From positions 5,394,001-5,458,000 of the forward strand of contig CM065322.1 in NCBI GenBank assembly GCA_033032175.1: DNA of 64,000 nucleotides, given 5' to 3'. Below the pieces are notes generated by a model. That model saw only the letters and a program-made list of their open reading frames with translations. It was not told the origin of the DNA and searched no databases. The stretch's first letter is position 1. Each line of letters begins with the position of its first letter. Origin of the DNA: Saturnia japonica. Lineage: Eukaryota; Arthropoda; Insecta; Lepidoptera; Saturniidae. The position numbers were made by a program, and so were the translations under genes. Positions 45,988-57,394 of the stretch are shown here, piece after piece.

Positions 45988-46710
45988 CAATTATGTATGT
46001 ACCATTAAAAAAAGTTGGCTGACATAGGACACCCGACAAATGTGGGACTTCTTAGTAAATATTAAAAAAAGTTTGTGTGTACCCAAAGTATCCAGTACCC
46101 AAAAGAAAGTCACTGTAAAGATGTTAATTTTATTACTATTTGTATGATCGTCGCGATCCCAATTCCCAACCAACTGCTTTTAATCTATCCATGTTTTAAC
46201 GTTTTAACATGAATAGCTGATATGATCCAGTTTGTCTATTTAAAAAAAAACGAACTCGACTCCACACCGCCAACGTTGCCCAAAATGTTGACTCAAATAT
46301 CCACATTGGGTCCAACAATCGGTCTGACCTGCCGTATTATTATTACGTTTCACACCAAAAAGGCTACGAGAACTCGTTCATATTTAACAAAATTATTGTT
46401 ATTTATTTTAGTGTTACTTTTCATGAACTGTACGATATAAAGCTTTGATTAAAGTAATGACCCAACCTATAACAAAATGTTCACTTCGCTTTAAATGGGT
46501 CCTTGAACTTATTATCGGGCAAATCGGTAATTTTCTTTCTAACTTTAACGTCGAACATAAGATCTAAATAACTTTTATTCGTTTAATAAGTCCTAAATGG
46601 CTTGGTTTTAGACGTGTGAGGTTTTGATCTAATTTATTAACAATCAGAACCTCCCAACCAGCTTCCGTTGCATAAGGTTCATCCTGTCAAACAACAAATA
46701 AGGTTAGGTT
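45988..46710. other. unassigned AT-rich sequence
   Basis: Nothing recognised. Confidence 0.5.
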
Positions 46711-47255
46711 ATGGCTCAGTGGTGGTGTGTTCGGATTTCACGTCTATTGACGTGGGTTCGAATTCGACAACAACCTTGAACTTTTGGTGAAGGAAACAAC
46801 ATGATGAAACTATAGCATAACATTACATAACATACAATGTACGCCTGTATACCCTAAGGGTTAGACACAGGTGTCCTAATGTACACCTACAGTTCGCCGG
46901 GTAAGTTTTTTAGGTCCCATGTAATAAGGGGCGAGACTATTGCAATTAATCGGGCACAAAGCCAAACTTTAAGCTGCTAGAATTTCGTAGATAAATCCAC
47001 TAACACTTTGCTCGACCTGGAAATCGAACCCAGGACCTCGAGCATAGCAGTCGCGCTTTATGACCACTAGGCTAATTAGGCAGAAACTATACCATGGTAG
47101 TGGGTATTCTAAAAGCCATATGGCCAGCTACCATACTCGAGCTGTTCAAAATCTGTCCCCAAACACCTATAGGTGGTTTTTAGCGGCTGCATTTGATAGC
47201 TAGTTCCCCTTCTATGCTTAAAGTGATACCATCTTATACCACAAAAAAATCTTAG
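46711..47255 (+). mobile_element. SINE-1 copy h, split by a SINE-2
   Basis: The head runs to 'gatgaaactatagcat' and resumes after 47,082 with 'gaaactataccatggtagtg'. Without the insert the order is that of copy g. A 13-bp direct repeat (one mismatch) flanks the insert. Confidence 0.85.
46819..47082 (-). mobile_element. SINE-2 copy a, inserted into SINE-1
   Basis: The minus strand opens 'cctaattagcctagtggtca', has B-box 'gggttcgatttccaggtcga', then 'agttcacc.gtgtaca' homologues, 'cacctgtgtctaacccttag' and a 'gttatg'-type tail at 46,819-46,835. The tRNA-like head and simple-sequence tail define it as a second SINE family. Confidence 0.85.
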
Positions 47256-47850
47256 ACAACAAAGTTAATAAAGCGATCAATATTTATCCACTTATTAAAC
47301 CCAAATGAAAAAAAAAATACAATTATGTGGATCCTCGACCTTACTTATGACGAGACAGAACAACTTAGTATACATGAAAAGTACTTTTACCTACATAACT
47401 CATAATCATACAAAGGGTTACACTAACTCATATGTATAACTACACATCTATAAACACAATAACACGCAGGCACACACACGTGAACTAAAACACACACATA
47501 CACACACAAAGTTTTTGTTTGTCTTTTATTATTATTATTTTTTTTAAGTTTTATATTTCATTATGATTAGGTATTGTTTTGAAAAACCGACCAAATACCG
47601 GAGGTGGGCGACAGCAGCTACAACACAGATTATAACAAAAGTAGTTAGTTGTTAACGTTTCATTCTTTTGTTTTATGTATAATATGTTAATGTAAGCAAA
47701 TAAATAAATAAATATCGAACCTTAACATCAGATGGCATTAAAGGTAACAAAATAAAAGTAAAATGTGGTAAAGATTTGCACTCAAACGGATCGGTGCCAA
47801 ACATTAAGAAAGCAACGTCAAATCACCATTTGCACAGTAACAAAGCAATT
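47256..47850. other. unassigned, with CA-rich microsatellite at 47,465-47,515
   Basis: An interrupted (CA)n tract. Otherwise nothing recognised. Confidence 0.5.
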
Positions 47851-48150
47851 ATGGCTCTGTTGGTAGCGTATACGGACTCCACATCGATCGAGGTGAGTTC
47901 GAATCCCTGCAATGAGGCTGAGATTTCGGTGAAGGAAAACATCGTGAAGCATATTGGTAGGGCTTTTTCTAATGCTAGCTACAGCTCTCTAGTTGAAAAT
48001 CTGTCACCGAACACCGATAGGTGTGTTCCGGCAGCTGCACTTGAGAACCAGTCTTCCACTAGACTTAGCGTATAACCATCTTGGGCCACATTGACACTTA
48101 AGATCTGGTGACATTGTCGCTACAACGCTAAACCTATAACAATTTAAAAA
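47851..48150 (+). mobile_element. SINE-1 copy i
   Basis: Complete order from 'atggctctgttggtagcg' through 'gagttcgaatccctgc' and 'agctgcacttgagaaccagt' to 'acaacgctaaacctataac'. It lacks the 'gatgaaaccatag' block. Family F copy 2 starts immediately after. Confidence 0.85.
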
Positions 48151-48157
48151 AAAAATC

Positions 48158-48537
48158 GGTTGTCTGTAAAGTCGGTTTACTGACGATAGTTGAACGTGAC
48201 AAGAATCATCCTTTATCGCCGCAATTATCGTTGCTATATACAATTGACACCACATTCATTTTTCACTGCACTTCATACTTGACGAAAACATGTAAATATA
48301 TTACAGTATAGCAGCTGTCCACGCGGACGCATCGCTCACTCAAGTACGAGAGAGAGACATATGTCGAACGCTGCCGAACGCAGAGGCCGATTGTACCCCT
48401 TTGTCGCTCGTACCGCGCTCTCGCTTGCACTTCAAGCCTTAAATAGAACGCCTCAGAACGAGGTAACGCCGCATGAGTCATGTTTATTCGTGCGTGCAGC
48501 CGGCTCCATCGAATTATAAGACGTTGTCACGTCAAAA
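48158..48537. mobile_element. short element, family F copy 2
   Basis: Ends shared with 13,932-14,146: 'ggttgtctgtaaagtcggtt' and 'ttataagacgttgtcacgtc'. ACGTGACAA at 48,194-48,202 is inverted at 48,524-48,532. Its CpG-rich 380-bp interior has open frames on the minus strand only by composition. Confidence 0.6.
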
Positions 48538-48564
48538 GCCTGCGGTATGTTAGACTTAGACAGT

Positions 48565-48838
48565 ATGTAGTGGTTTTTGTTTTTTATTTATAAAATTGTG
48601 TTGTTTGACCTATATTGTGTAATACAGGTGGTATTTGGCAATAAAGCTCGGTTATTGTGCACAAGTGGACTCCAAATAATAACATGGACCATCAATTTTC
48701 AGATGCAAAAACTCCCTAGAGAATTCTAACAAGGGAGCCACCATTTTTTTACTCTATATTTACTCGATAACGGCTGTAATGATCTTCAATAAAGAGGACT
48801 AATTGCCAAGTTAGGAAAAATAAAGAAGAAGAAGTAAG
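48565..48838 (+). mobile_element. retroposon with (GAA)n tail, copy 2
   Basis: Same sequence as 41,110-40,873 on the other strand; ends 'gccaagttaggaaaaataaa' then 'gaagaagaag'. No tRNA boxes found; probably a LINE 3' UTR or its SINE. Confidence 0.65.
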
Positions 48839-49330
48839 GTTGTCTGGAAGAAATTGCTCTTAGCAATAAAGCCATTCTTTGTACAAATCGCATAATTTTA
48901 ATGTTCGATAGGATCCGTAATTAACGGTGTACAATAAAGTTTCAAATAAATAAATAACCTAAAGCGGTTTATGATCGCCTGGTTGCCAGTTTTTAAATAA
49001 CATCATACTTTAGTAAGTAATAGTCCATCAAGTGATATGCAAACATTTCATTCAGTACCTAACGTTAAAATGGATTCAGTAACTTGACACTTGTAGTATA
49101 ATTTTTAAAAGTAAATTGATCCGTTCTCTCATTGTGCACTTATCAAATAGTTTCCGTTCTACCCTCATCCGTGTATACACATCCGCACAGGTACCGCACA
49201 ATTGTACAAATATTCCGTGCGGATATCCTTTGCGGATCATATTACTGCGTTATAACAACCCTATTACATATTATTAGGTACATTGACGATTTTGTATGAT
49301 TGTAGCATCGGTTTGATTGTAAAATTTGTA
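48839..49330. other. unassigned; inverted 'atccgcac/gtgcggat' pair near 49,185-49,230
   Basis: Nothing else recognised. Confidence 0.45.
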
Positions 49331-49555
49331 TAAATAAATATAAGGACAAAATTTCACACACGGCTATTTAATTCCTAACTAAGCAAAGCTTGTAATATGG
49401 TAACTAAACAGCTGATATATACATATATAGATATTTAACACCCAGACACACAACTGACATTTATGCTCATTACACAAAAGTCAGTTATGGGTGGGGATCG
49501 AACCCGCGACCTGTCGGCTCAATAGTAGTGTTTACTACCACTGCGCCACGAGGTG
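49331..49555 (-). mobile_element. SINE-3 copy a, tRNA-derived
   Basis: The minus strand begins 'cacctcgtggcgcagtggta' (A-box-like), B-box 'cgggttcgatccccaccc', body 'atgtcagttgtgtgtctggg' and '...gccgtgtgtgaaattttg', ending in a 'tatttatttatac' tail. Confidence 0.8.
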
Positions 49556-49707
49556 TTTGTGATATATGTGTTTGCTGCCACTAAATTTATATTTATTTTT
49601 TAAAGGTTGCCTAGAAGAAATTGTTCTAAGCGATAAGGCCGCCTAACTGTACACAAATTATGTAAATAGTTTTGTAATATATATGCTTGTTTTCGTGTAA
49701 ATAAATG
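49556..49707. other. unassigned spacer
   Basis: 'ttgcctagaagaaattgtt' recalls a LINE-terminal phrase also at 48,840 ('ttgtctggaagaaattgct'). Confidence 0.35.
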
Positions 49708-50021
49708 ATGGCTCAGTTGGTAGTATGTACGGACACTGCGTCGAGCGACGTGAGTTCGAATCTCTGCAATGAGCCTGAGCTTTCGCTAAAGGAAAACGTG
49801 ATGAAACCATAGCATGGTGGTAAGGCTTGTACTAATGTCCACCTGGCTAGCTACCACCCTCAAGTTGAAAATCTGTCTCCAAGCACCCATAGGTATGTTC
49901 CGGCAGCTGCACTTAAGAGCCAGTCTTCCACTAGGCTTAGCGTGCTATCATCTTAGGCCACATCGTCACTTAAGATCAGGTGAGATTGTGGCCACAACGC
50001 TAAACCTATAATGATAAAAGA
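49708..50021 (+). mobile_element. SINE-1 copy j, full length, best preserved
   Basis: Used here as the family reference: head 'atggctcagttggtag', 'gagttcgaatctctgc', 'gatgaaaccatagcatggtg', 'cggcagctgcacttaagagc', 'cacttaagatcaggtgagat', 'gtggccacaacgctaaacct'. About 314 bp. Confidence 0.9.
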
Positions 50022-52800
50022 AGTATATTGTATTTAAAAGTGTGTTGTATATTCTATTTATTAAAAAAACTAATTTATTTTCGTTAATGAAAATTTAAAC
50101 ACTTTTTCTCACAACTCATCAATATGTGAGGGTCAATGTACACGTAATTAGGTATAATTAGTTCGTTATTATGTAACCATTGAAAATGTAACAAGATCAC
50201 ACATGCTCCCTAATTTTTTAAACCAACATCAACGGTGCATATCTACTTGCATTTGTTATTCGAAATTAAAGATCAGAGAGTAAACGAAACAGATCGGTCA
50301 TACGCATTTTAAAGCAATTTCCTTCGTGTCGAAACAAGTCGGAAAAGATTGGCCAGTAAGTGGAGTTGTAATCGGGAATTACTGCCCAGGGTGTGTTGGA
50401 GACATACTCGGGTATCGTCATTCGCTGGGTATGCAGGAGAGATGTGTGAGGTAGTTAATGTGTTTCGCGATAAAACATCCACCAATAGAATTACTTAATT
50501 TTTCTAGTCACGCTTAACGCAACTCTCGTGTAAAAGACTAGCGCAGCTAGGTATTTGTTCATACAACAAGCTAAATGATTAAAAAGAAACAAAAAACACG
50601 ACTGCAACAAAACAAAAAACACGACTAAAATGTATATATTTTTAATTTTGTTTTATATTTGATTACCAGATATCTTAATTATATATTATATATCCTATGT
50701 CACTCCCACAATTAAAACGAATCTAAGGACACCTCGTATGCTAAAATCTATCAAGTCGTTTATAGACTACAGGGCGTGCCAAAGAAATATACATACAAAC
50801 ATACGCGCGAAAGGCATAATCCTCCTTTTTGCAGTCATGTATTTCGACTAAAGTGTCAGGCACAGATTTTATTGTTTTGATTGATGTTTTATTAATAAAA
50901 TATCCTGTTTTACATATTTTTAATAACTTTCTTTCTTGTCTGTTCGGTATATTGCATAAGGTTTTAAACAAACTTAACATATTTTTCTGTCATAAAATAG
51001 TTGAAAATTTTATTTCAATTCATACATACAAGACTAAAATAATATATTTTTTATTTTATTAAATCACTTTTATGAAATGTACTAATAAGTATAAAATAAT
51101 GAAAAATATGAGGTACAACTTTTTGTGGTAAATGTTATCAATATATTAAGTTAATTTATTTACCTAAAATAACATATATATTAATTTCACCAACAACTAT
51201 CTTGTTATTTCATTGTTTCTAAATGTGTTATGTAAAAACACAAGCTCACAAGTTAACGATAATGTTTATATTTTTTTTTTAATAATTAACATCGTCGATA
51301 TATCAAAAAGTCTTAAATTATTGATCACATTAATACAAGGGAACGAAATTACTGAATAACACAAATTTGAGTCTCGATTCGACAACTTTTAAATAATTTT
51401 ACTATGCAATATCAATTTACATATAATCTATGACGAGTTTATGTTAAGTTGAATAATCTTTGCCCTTTCACGTGCACGAAGCCACGTTTACACCATATAG
51501 ATTTTTTTATGCTAGTGGTATGGTAGTTTATTACAGTACTTGCCTAAGTTTGCTACTATCAAATCATATTAGTTAAAAGTGTTAAGGCAAGTGAAATAAA
51601 TACTTTATTACTATTTTTGCAATTTTTTGCTTTGATTAATTGTATTTTTTTTTTACTTTATAGTTTTTAGGCTCTATGAAAATATGATGAGGGTGAATTT
51701 TTTTGATGCACGTATTGGATGACAATGACCATCATATTTTAGTCTATTATCTTGTGAAAGTTAGTTTTAAGTCTATGCTTTTGTAAAACAATGAAATATG
51801 TTGTGACAGATAAGTTAATAAAAAATATGGCCGATGGAGTCGTTATATTGTAATAAAGGATCAGAATGATTTTACTAAAAATACATAACAGCACAAGCAC
51901 ACTGTAACAAATAGTCTATCCTATGAAGTTGCTTGCTAAGCCTACCATGTTATTATGGTGAAGATAGTCTCACAGATCACACTTTATGTAAAACTTCTAA
52001 CACGCGTATTTAAATAAGTACACGCATCCACTCTTTTATATTTATTATATTTTCTAAGTATTTGTAGCTATCAATACAAACAAACGTCACTGTATTAATG
52101 TGTCTAATGTGCATTTTCTTAATTTATATTATTACCTATTGTGCTTAACAAAAAAGTCGATTGATTGATTGATTTCTCTCAACTTTTAACCTAGGTAAAG
52201 CAAGAGAAAGCTACTTAAATGGCGCTCTATTAAATTAACAACCTTACGCATTAATCCAGCTTCTTAATACGTAAAAAAGAAAACAATAATAGGTACGTCA
52301 TTTTATTCATTTGAATAACATCGTAGAATTTTTCCTTACATAGAACTTGCTATAGGTACTGGCACTAGTGATAACCTTAACACAAACGCAGCATAATGGT
52401 GTTAAACGATTAGTTATTGATACGGGGCCAGATTCCTGCATTATGCGGAAGTTTGAAATTTCCTCAGTTAATCACACTAAGTAGGAATTTGATCATTTGT
52501 ATTGCTTTTATAATCTATTTGATTTGATTCAATTTACGGTTACCCGAGGTTAAGCAGTAGAATAATTTACTGTGTTTAACTTTTTTATTTGTTTGTAATG
52601 TTAATACAAGTTAGAATTTTAGAAACTAGTTAAAATAATTATAAGCACATTATATTTTTGTATAAAGATGAGTTCAATGCCATTCGTTATTTTATTCCAT
52701 TCAATTTGTTAACCGTTGAGAAATATTTACTTAATTTTATATAATGATTATGAATTATATTTTTTAACATTTTTAAAGTCAAAATTTGATGACATATTAG
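50022..52800. other. unassigned AT-rich sequence
   Basis: Perfect 17-bp direct repeat 'aaacaaaaaacacgact' at 50,587 and 50,610. Overlapping frames at 50,741-51,062 are unrecognised. One of the longest stretches without an identified repeat. Confidence 0.5.
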
Positions 52801-52805
52801 AGGAA

Positions 52806-53160
52806 CAGAGAAAGGTTGGCTGCGTATGAGATGTGGTATTGGAGGGGTATGGAGAACATCAGATGGGCAGAAAAGATTACAAATGAGGATGTGTTAAAAA
52901 TGGTTGAAGAGGAAATACAATTGTTGAGAAACATATTTAACAGAAGAGGAAAGATAATTGGACCATTGATACAGCACGACAAGTTCTTTAAAACTATTTT
53001 GGAAGAAAAACTTAAATGAAAGTAAGGAAGCTCATTCCGAGAAGTGAAGGATAAGTGGGAGTTGTGACATATCAAGAAGTCAAAAGAAAGGCAGAGGATA
53101 GGGAACAGAGGCAACTGCTCCACCGATAAGAGCTAAGCTGTTAAATTAAAGAAGAAAGTC
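52806..53160 (+). pseudogene. LINE ORF2 C-terminal end
   Basis: Frame 1 reads RLAAYEMWYWRGM, IRWAEKITNEDVLKMV, FNRRGKIIGPLIQHD and TILEEKLK before a stop at 53,019. Two frameshifts later the end reads VVTYQEVKRKAEDR, then LLHR and a stop near 53,128. The pattern '(F/Y)E(M/L)W.(W)RRM..I.W...(V/I)(T/R)N..VL', 'RR....G(H)..RH' and '(Y)QE(V)K..A.DR..W' is the familiar C-terminal module of insect LINE ORF2. The missing glycine/arginine-rich linker and shifts show it is dead. Confidence 0.75.
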
Positions 53161-53455
53161 AAATTAAATTAAAAATCGAGTTGGATTTCAATTACACTTG
53201 TTTAAAATAGATTAAGGAAATTCAAAAGACTGTAAAAGACCTTTAACTTTTTTTACTATATGGATACTCCAGCTTAGTTATTTTCGCGAAACTTATTTGT
53301 CTCTTACCTTATCTTGGGCTTCAAAGTCACTTACGTGGGCAAATCACATATTCGTCGGATATATTATTCTACTTATTGACATTAATATCAGATAATTTTA
53401 TATTAATATAGATAATTTTTTTTGGAGATTTCTCTCTACTTGGAGCAGACCTTGA
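53161..53455. other. unassigned AT-rich sequence
   Basis: Nothing recognised. Confidence 0.5.
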
Positions 53456-53721
53456 GCCTCGTTAGCCTAGTGGTCGTAAGCTTGACTGCTATGAGCGAGG
53501 TCCTGGGTTCGAATCCCAGGTCGAGCAAAGTGTTATTGGATATTTCCTATGGAATTCTCAGTAGCAGCTCGGAGTTTGATTACGTGCCTGATTAATGGCA
53601 ATAGGCTCGCCCCCTATTACGTGGAATCTAAAAACATACTCGGTGAACTGTGGGTGTACATTAGTACACCTCTGCTTAACCCTTCGGGTAATACAAGCGT
53701 GATGGCATGTTGAGGCAGTCC
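53456..53721 (+). mobile_element. SINE-2 copy b, full length
   Basis: tRNA-like head 'gcctcgttagcctagtggtc' with 'ggtcctgggttcgaatccca' B-box, then 'tctcagtagcagctcggagt', 'tggcaataggctcgccccct' and 'gaactgtgggtgtacatt' to 'gcttaacccttcggg'. Reference copy for the family. Confidence 0.9.
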
Positions 53722-53745
53722 CCAAATAACCTTATGTTTTGTTCC

Positions 53746-53885
53746 TGTGGCGAATAGTGTTTACAGAGCTCTTTGGGGAGAAAGTTCTATGTTGGCAACG
53801 CGCTAATAATATATATGGTATTCCAAGCGTCTATACGTCTATAAGCTACGGTATCCGTTTACGTTAGTTTGTCACAATAGTTATA
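53746..53885 (+). mobile_element. LINE 3'-end-type repeat, family G copy 3
   Basis: 'tttacagagctctttgggga', 'ttggcaacgcgctaataata', 'ccaagcgtctata' and 'taagctacggtatccgttta'. Confidence 0.65.
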
Positions 53886-54119
53886 TTAAAAAAATAGACA
53901 AGTATGTTAAATAAAACACAATTTGAATCAACAAACATTAATTGCGTGGTGTCGTACCGAAGTTGCCAATCATTTGCCAGGTCTTAGGTGAGCACAGTAT
54001 GGCATAACACTGGTCGGAGAAAGTGGATATGATAATTGGACGAGCAACGATGTGCGACCGGACCGGACTGGCTCGCTCTAACTAACAGGTGTCATAGAGT
54101 GGACACGACATCATATTTA
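53886..54119. other. unassigned; CG-rich patch 54,040-54,080
   Basis: 'gcgaccggaccggactggct' stands out, but no family is recognised. Confidence 0.4.
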
Positions 54120-54459
54120 CTAGCGGTCGCCCAATGATCGAAATTAGACCAGCGACTTTTTAATCATAGACTATTTTCTGTTTGACATTTAAACAATAAA
54201 TAATATATCACTTGCTGTGACTTTTTATTGAGTGACAATATCAATATTTTGGGGGGTCTAAGTTTAATGGCACTGGTAGGTTTAGGATTCGCAGTGTTAA
54301 TTTATTTAATTAAATATATTAGTAACAGATATTATAGATAAATTTTAGCTTTCTGCACTCCTTCTCCATATAAACTTTAACCATGCCAAATCTCAAAGTC
54401 TTCCGTGTACGCAATATGCTTAAAATGGGGGTACAAAGTTTTTGCTTCACGTAATAATA
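54120..54459 (-). mobile_element. Helitron-like element, family H4 copy 2
   Basis: Minus strand 'tattattacgtgaagcaaaa' to 'atcattgggcgaccgCTAG', next base T. It agrees with 37,507-37,853 across its length with scattered substitutions. Confidence 0.7.
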
Positions 54460-54514
54460 TAGTGATTTATATTAATCTGTAGTAAAATCTCTACATGTTT
54501 TTTTTTTCAATACC

Positions 54515-55293
54515 TGATTGATATCGTATTTTTTTAGCATGAAGCATTTATTTTTTGTCGGATTTAATTCAAAAATTGTTATTACTGTTTTTTAAGAAGT
54601 TTTGTACATGGAAAGTTTATATCACTGTTCAATCCACTATTGAATTCAATGGGATTATTAATAATATAATAATAATAATAATAATTTATTAGTGACCATA
54701 GTATTTAACAAAGAATTTCAATTAAAATATAGTTTAATATGGTTTTTAGTAGACAATTCTTGAATCATTTTTTATATTTTGTATAAAAAATAAAAAATAT
54801 CTCCGGTACCGAACTAGGCAAAGAGCCTGTGACTCAGGTACCGTAACAATAAAAAGTTGGTGTATGATATCGATCCATGTAATATTAGAGTACATAAATA
54901 TGTTATTATGTGTGCACGTATTATGTGTATAAATAGAAAGTCTGTAGGTTATGTAGATGTGTAGGTTATGTAGATGTGTAAGTGGGTGTGTTTATGTGAT
55001 TTAGTTCATTTTAACTTACTACTATGTATATTTGGACATTAGTTTTTCAATTTCTATGTAGTTTAAGCCCTGCAACCAACTTGTCATTTTTTTCTTTACT
55101 TCATATCTATTTAAGTTATTTAAATGAATTGACTTATTTATTTTGTTATATAATTGTGAGCTAATAATATTGTAATGTCAAGAGGCAAATGCCAAATGGC
55201 AAATTAGTAATATGAGTAAAGATTAAATTACGAGACGAAAATAATTACTGTGTAACAAACGCGTGCGGAGACGCAAGGCACCTCTACAATAAT
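54515..55293 (+). mobile_element. H3 Helitron interrupted by a LINE 3' end
   Basis: Left 'gtcggatttaattcaaaaat...aagttttgtacatggaaagt'; right 'gtaaagattaaattacgaga', 'gcgtgcggagacgcaaggca'. These match the start and end of the 30.5 kb element; the middle is foreign. Confidence 0.5.
54656..55185 (-). mobile_element. LINE 3' UTR with (TAA)n tail
   Basis: Minus strand ends '...actaataaattattattatt' plus more TAA-type units at 54,661-54,690. It contains a perfect 17-bp tandem pair at 54,944-54,977 and a short hairpin-like 'ggtacc' patch near 54,806-54,842. Clade uncertain. Confidence 0.45.
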
Positions 55294-56456
55294 AAGTAAT
55301 AATTTTGTTCTGTAGCCCGTAAAACGTACTTTTATAGAAGAAGCCTTCTAGTTTTTAAGCATTAATTAACGAAACTTTCAAAGTATAAATTAACATAAAT
55401 CATTAAATTGTTTTAAATCTAATTAATACTTTAATTTTTATCTTTCATGGAGTCATTTAAGCGCCCCAAAATAGAAGTAATTGTTTTCAAAATAAAAGTA
55501 GCCCAAGGAAGAATATACATATAATAAAGCTTCGTTAAATTAAACTTTTAAGTGAAAAGTGTCTCATTTAGGCACATTTCGTTACATGCGAGATATAAGG
55601 TAGAGAGAAAGAGAAAGGCAGTTATAAATTGTACATCTGTATATCTATCATACTATCTAAGGCTATCCGTGTCTCCCTTTTTAAGAAGTTTCACTTCAAG
55701 TGTCCGGTGCTGCACGCGCCTTTAAATTGTAATTGTATTGTTTTTGTTATTCATACATTCACACAAATTTTACACATTTATAGTACATGGATCGTGTGAT
55801 ATAATTAAAACTATCCGGGTGAACGAGCTTTGCTCGGTATTTTTAAAAACAGAAAAACTTCTACCTATGTAAACTTGGAATGTAAAACATTATCTTAAAA
55901 CAAAATACAATCCAAATCGTTAGAGCTGTTTCCGAGCAATCTATTACATATATAATATATTTAGGGGCGGCTAGTTATTAAGCAGTCCAGGAAATTAATT
56001 ATAATACTACTTTTCTTTTCAATCGTTAAGCTTAAGAGCTTATCCTTTTATTTATGGAATGAAATTAACATTATACAAAAATTGCTCACTTAATAGTATT
56101 ACATAATTTTATACATAAGAAACCAGTCAGGAGCACCTGTAAAATTTTTTATTCGCTTTAATAAAAAAAAAAAATTCAAATACATAGACAGACTGTCATG
56201 TCCATACAATAACATCGTGGTCGTCCTGACACGCGACGTGTTCTTCTACCGCGTTATCAATAATCTATTTAACTATTCAAACGCTCGAGGCTGATTTTAT
56301 GCAACACTTACCTTATATACTGTAATTATGCATTAATTATAACATTATTTATGTGAATAACTTTATTTACTAAATCTGCATAGTAGTAGCAAGCGTTTGT
56401 GCCTAGTAATGTTATATTCAATAGATATATAGGATATAGTATAAATGGACACTAGA
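55294..56456. other. mostly unassigned; repeat trace at 55,790-55,975
   Basis: 'gaacgagctttgctcggtat' and 'atcgttagagctgtttccga' at 55,820-55,945 are phrases of a common short lepidopteran element ending near 'aggggcggctag'. The inverse of 'ttgaagtgaaacttctt' lies at 55,690. Confidence 0.4.
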
Positions 56457-57375
56457 ATTGTGGTACAATACAACCATACCATACCGTACCATAGTGGCAC
56501 GCTTAAGAGTGTTGCGTTCTGATATACACTGGTGTTTTATATCTACACTAGCTGATCCGCGCAACCTCGTCTGCATCATATAAGAGAGAGAAATGGTTAG
56601 AGAGAGTGGGTCGTAGGCCCTGTATTATTAGGTGCCGCACGCCTCCCACATTATTTTGCTGCCGAGTTGTTTTAAAACTGTGATATCTCTTAAGATATTA
56701 ATTTAAATCAATAACTGTAAAGAGCAATTTTGTTCAAAATTAAACACTTGTGATGAATAACGTACTTATTTCAATAAGGATTAATACCATGTATATAAAA
56801 ACACCATCGCAAAAAAATTCATTATTTTAGAACAAATTTTATTACCATAAATAGATAGAAATATGCTATCCTGTACTTTTTTTAGAACTTTTTAAGAGAA
56901 ATAATTCTATGACACATAATTTTTGCGTAACTTTAACGATTTACGCAGCGAACGCAATGGAATCTTTAAAAAAAAAAAAATTTGCCCGTTTTCCAATATT
57001 TTTCATTGATGCTCCGCTCTTATTGATCATAGTGTGATGTTATAAAGCCTATATAGACTTCCTCGATAAATGGGCTATCCAACACTGATACATTTTATCC
57101 ATTCGAACCAGTAGTTCCTGAAATTAGCGTGTTCAGCCAAACAAAAACTCTTCAGCTTTATAATATTACTATAGATTCAGTAATTAAGCGAGGTGGTATG
57201 AGCCGCTATCACCATCAACATGGCGGTAAGACCGTCATAGTGACTCACTTTTGGTTTATCGCGTTTTGGGTTAGGCTTCCAAGCCGAAACGTGACAAACT
57301 TAAAACGAGTTACTATGTCGGGTTTAATACTACGTGCATGTAGTCTGGTACAATTCTCCTGCTGTACATAAATTG
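56457..57375 (+). mobile_element. repeat family C copy split by a Helitron
   Basis: Left piece to 56,547 ('ccatagtggcacgcttaaga', 'gcgttctgatatacactggt') and right piece from 57,176 ('ttcagtaattaagcgaggtg', 'catagtgactcacttttggt'). Joining them restores the order seen at 18,640-18,690. A local fold-back lies at 57,237-57,317. Confidence 0.6.
56548..57175 (-). mobile_element. full-length Lep1-like Helitron, 628 bp
   Basis: Minus strand A | TCTATAGTAATATTATAAAG ... 'gctgaagagtttttgtttgg' ... 'gcagacgaggttgcgcggat' CTAG | T. Both ends and both flanking bases fit. No coding capacity. Confidence 0.9.
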
Positions 57376-57394
57376 CATCATCATATAAAGTTCT

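Noticed and set aside
48004..48481. Two adjacent minus-strand frames
   Set aside because: They fall in SINE-1 and in the CpG-rich interior of a family F element; composition, not coding, keeps them open.
53456..53528. tRNA-like sequence with A- and B-box
   Set aside because: It is the head of a SINE-2 with the full SINE body downstream; the same applies to heads at 45,000, 47,851, 49,708, 49,555 and 57,966. No true tRNA gene was seen.
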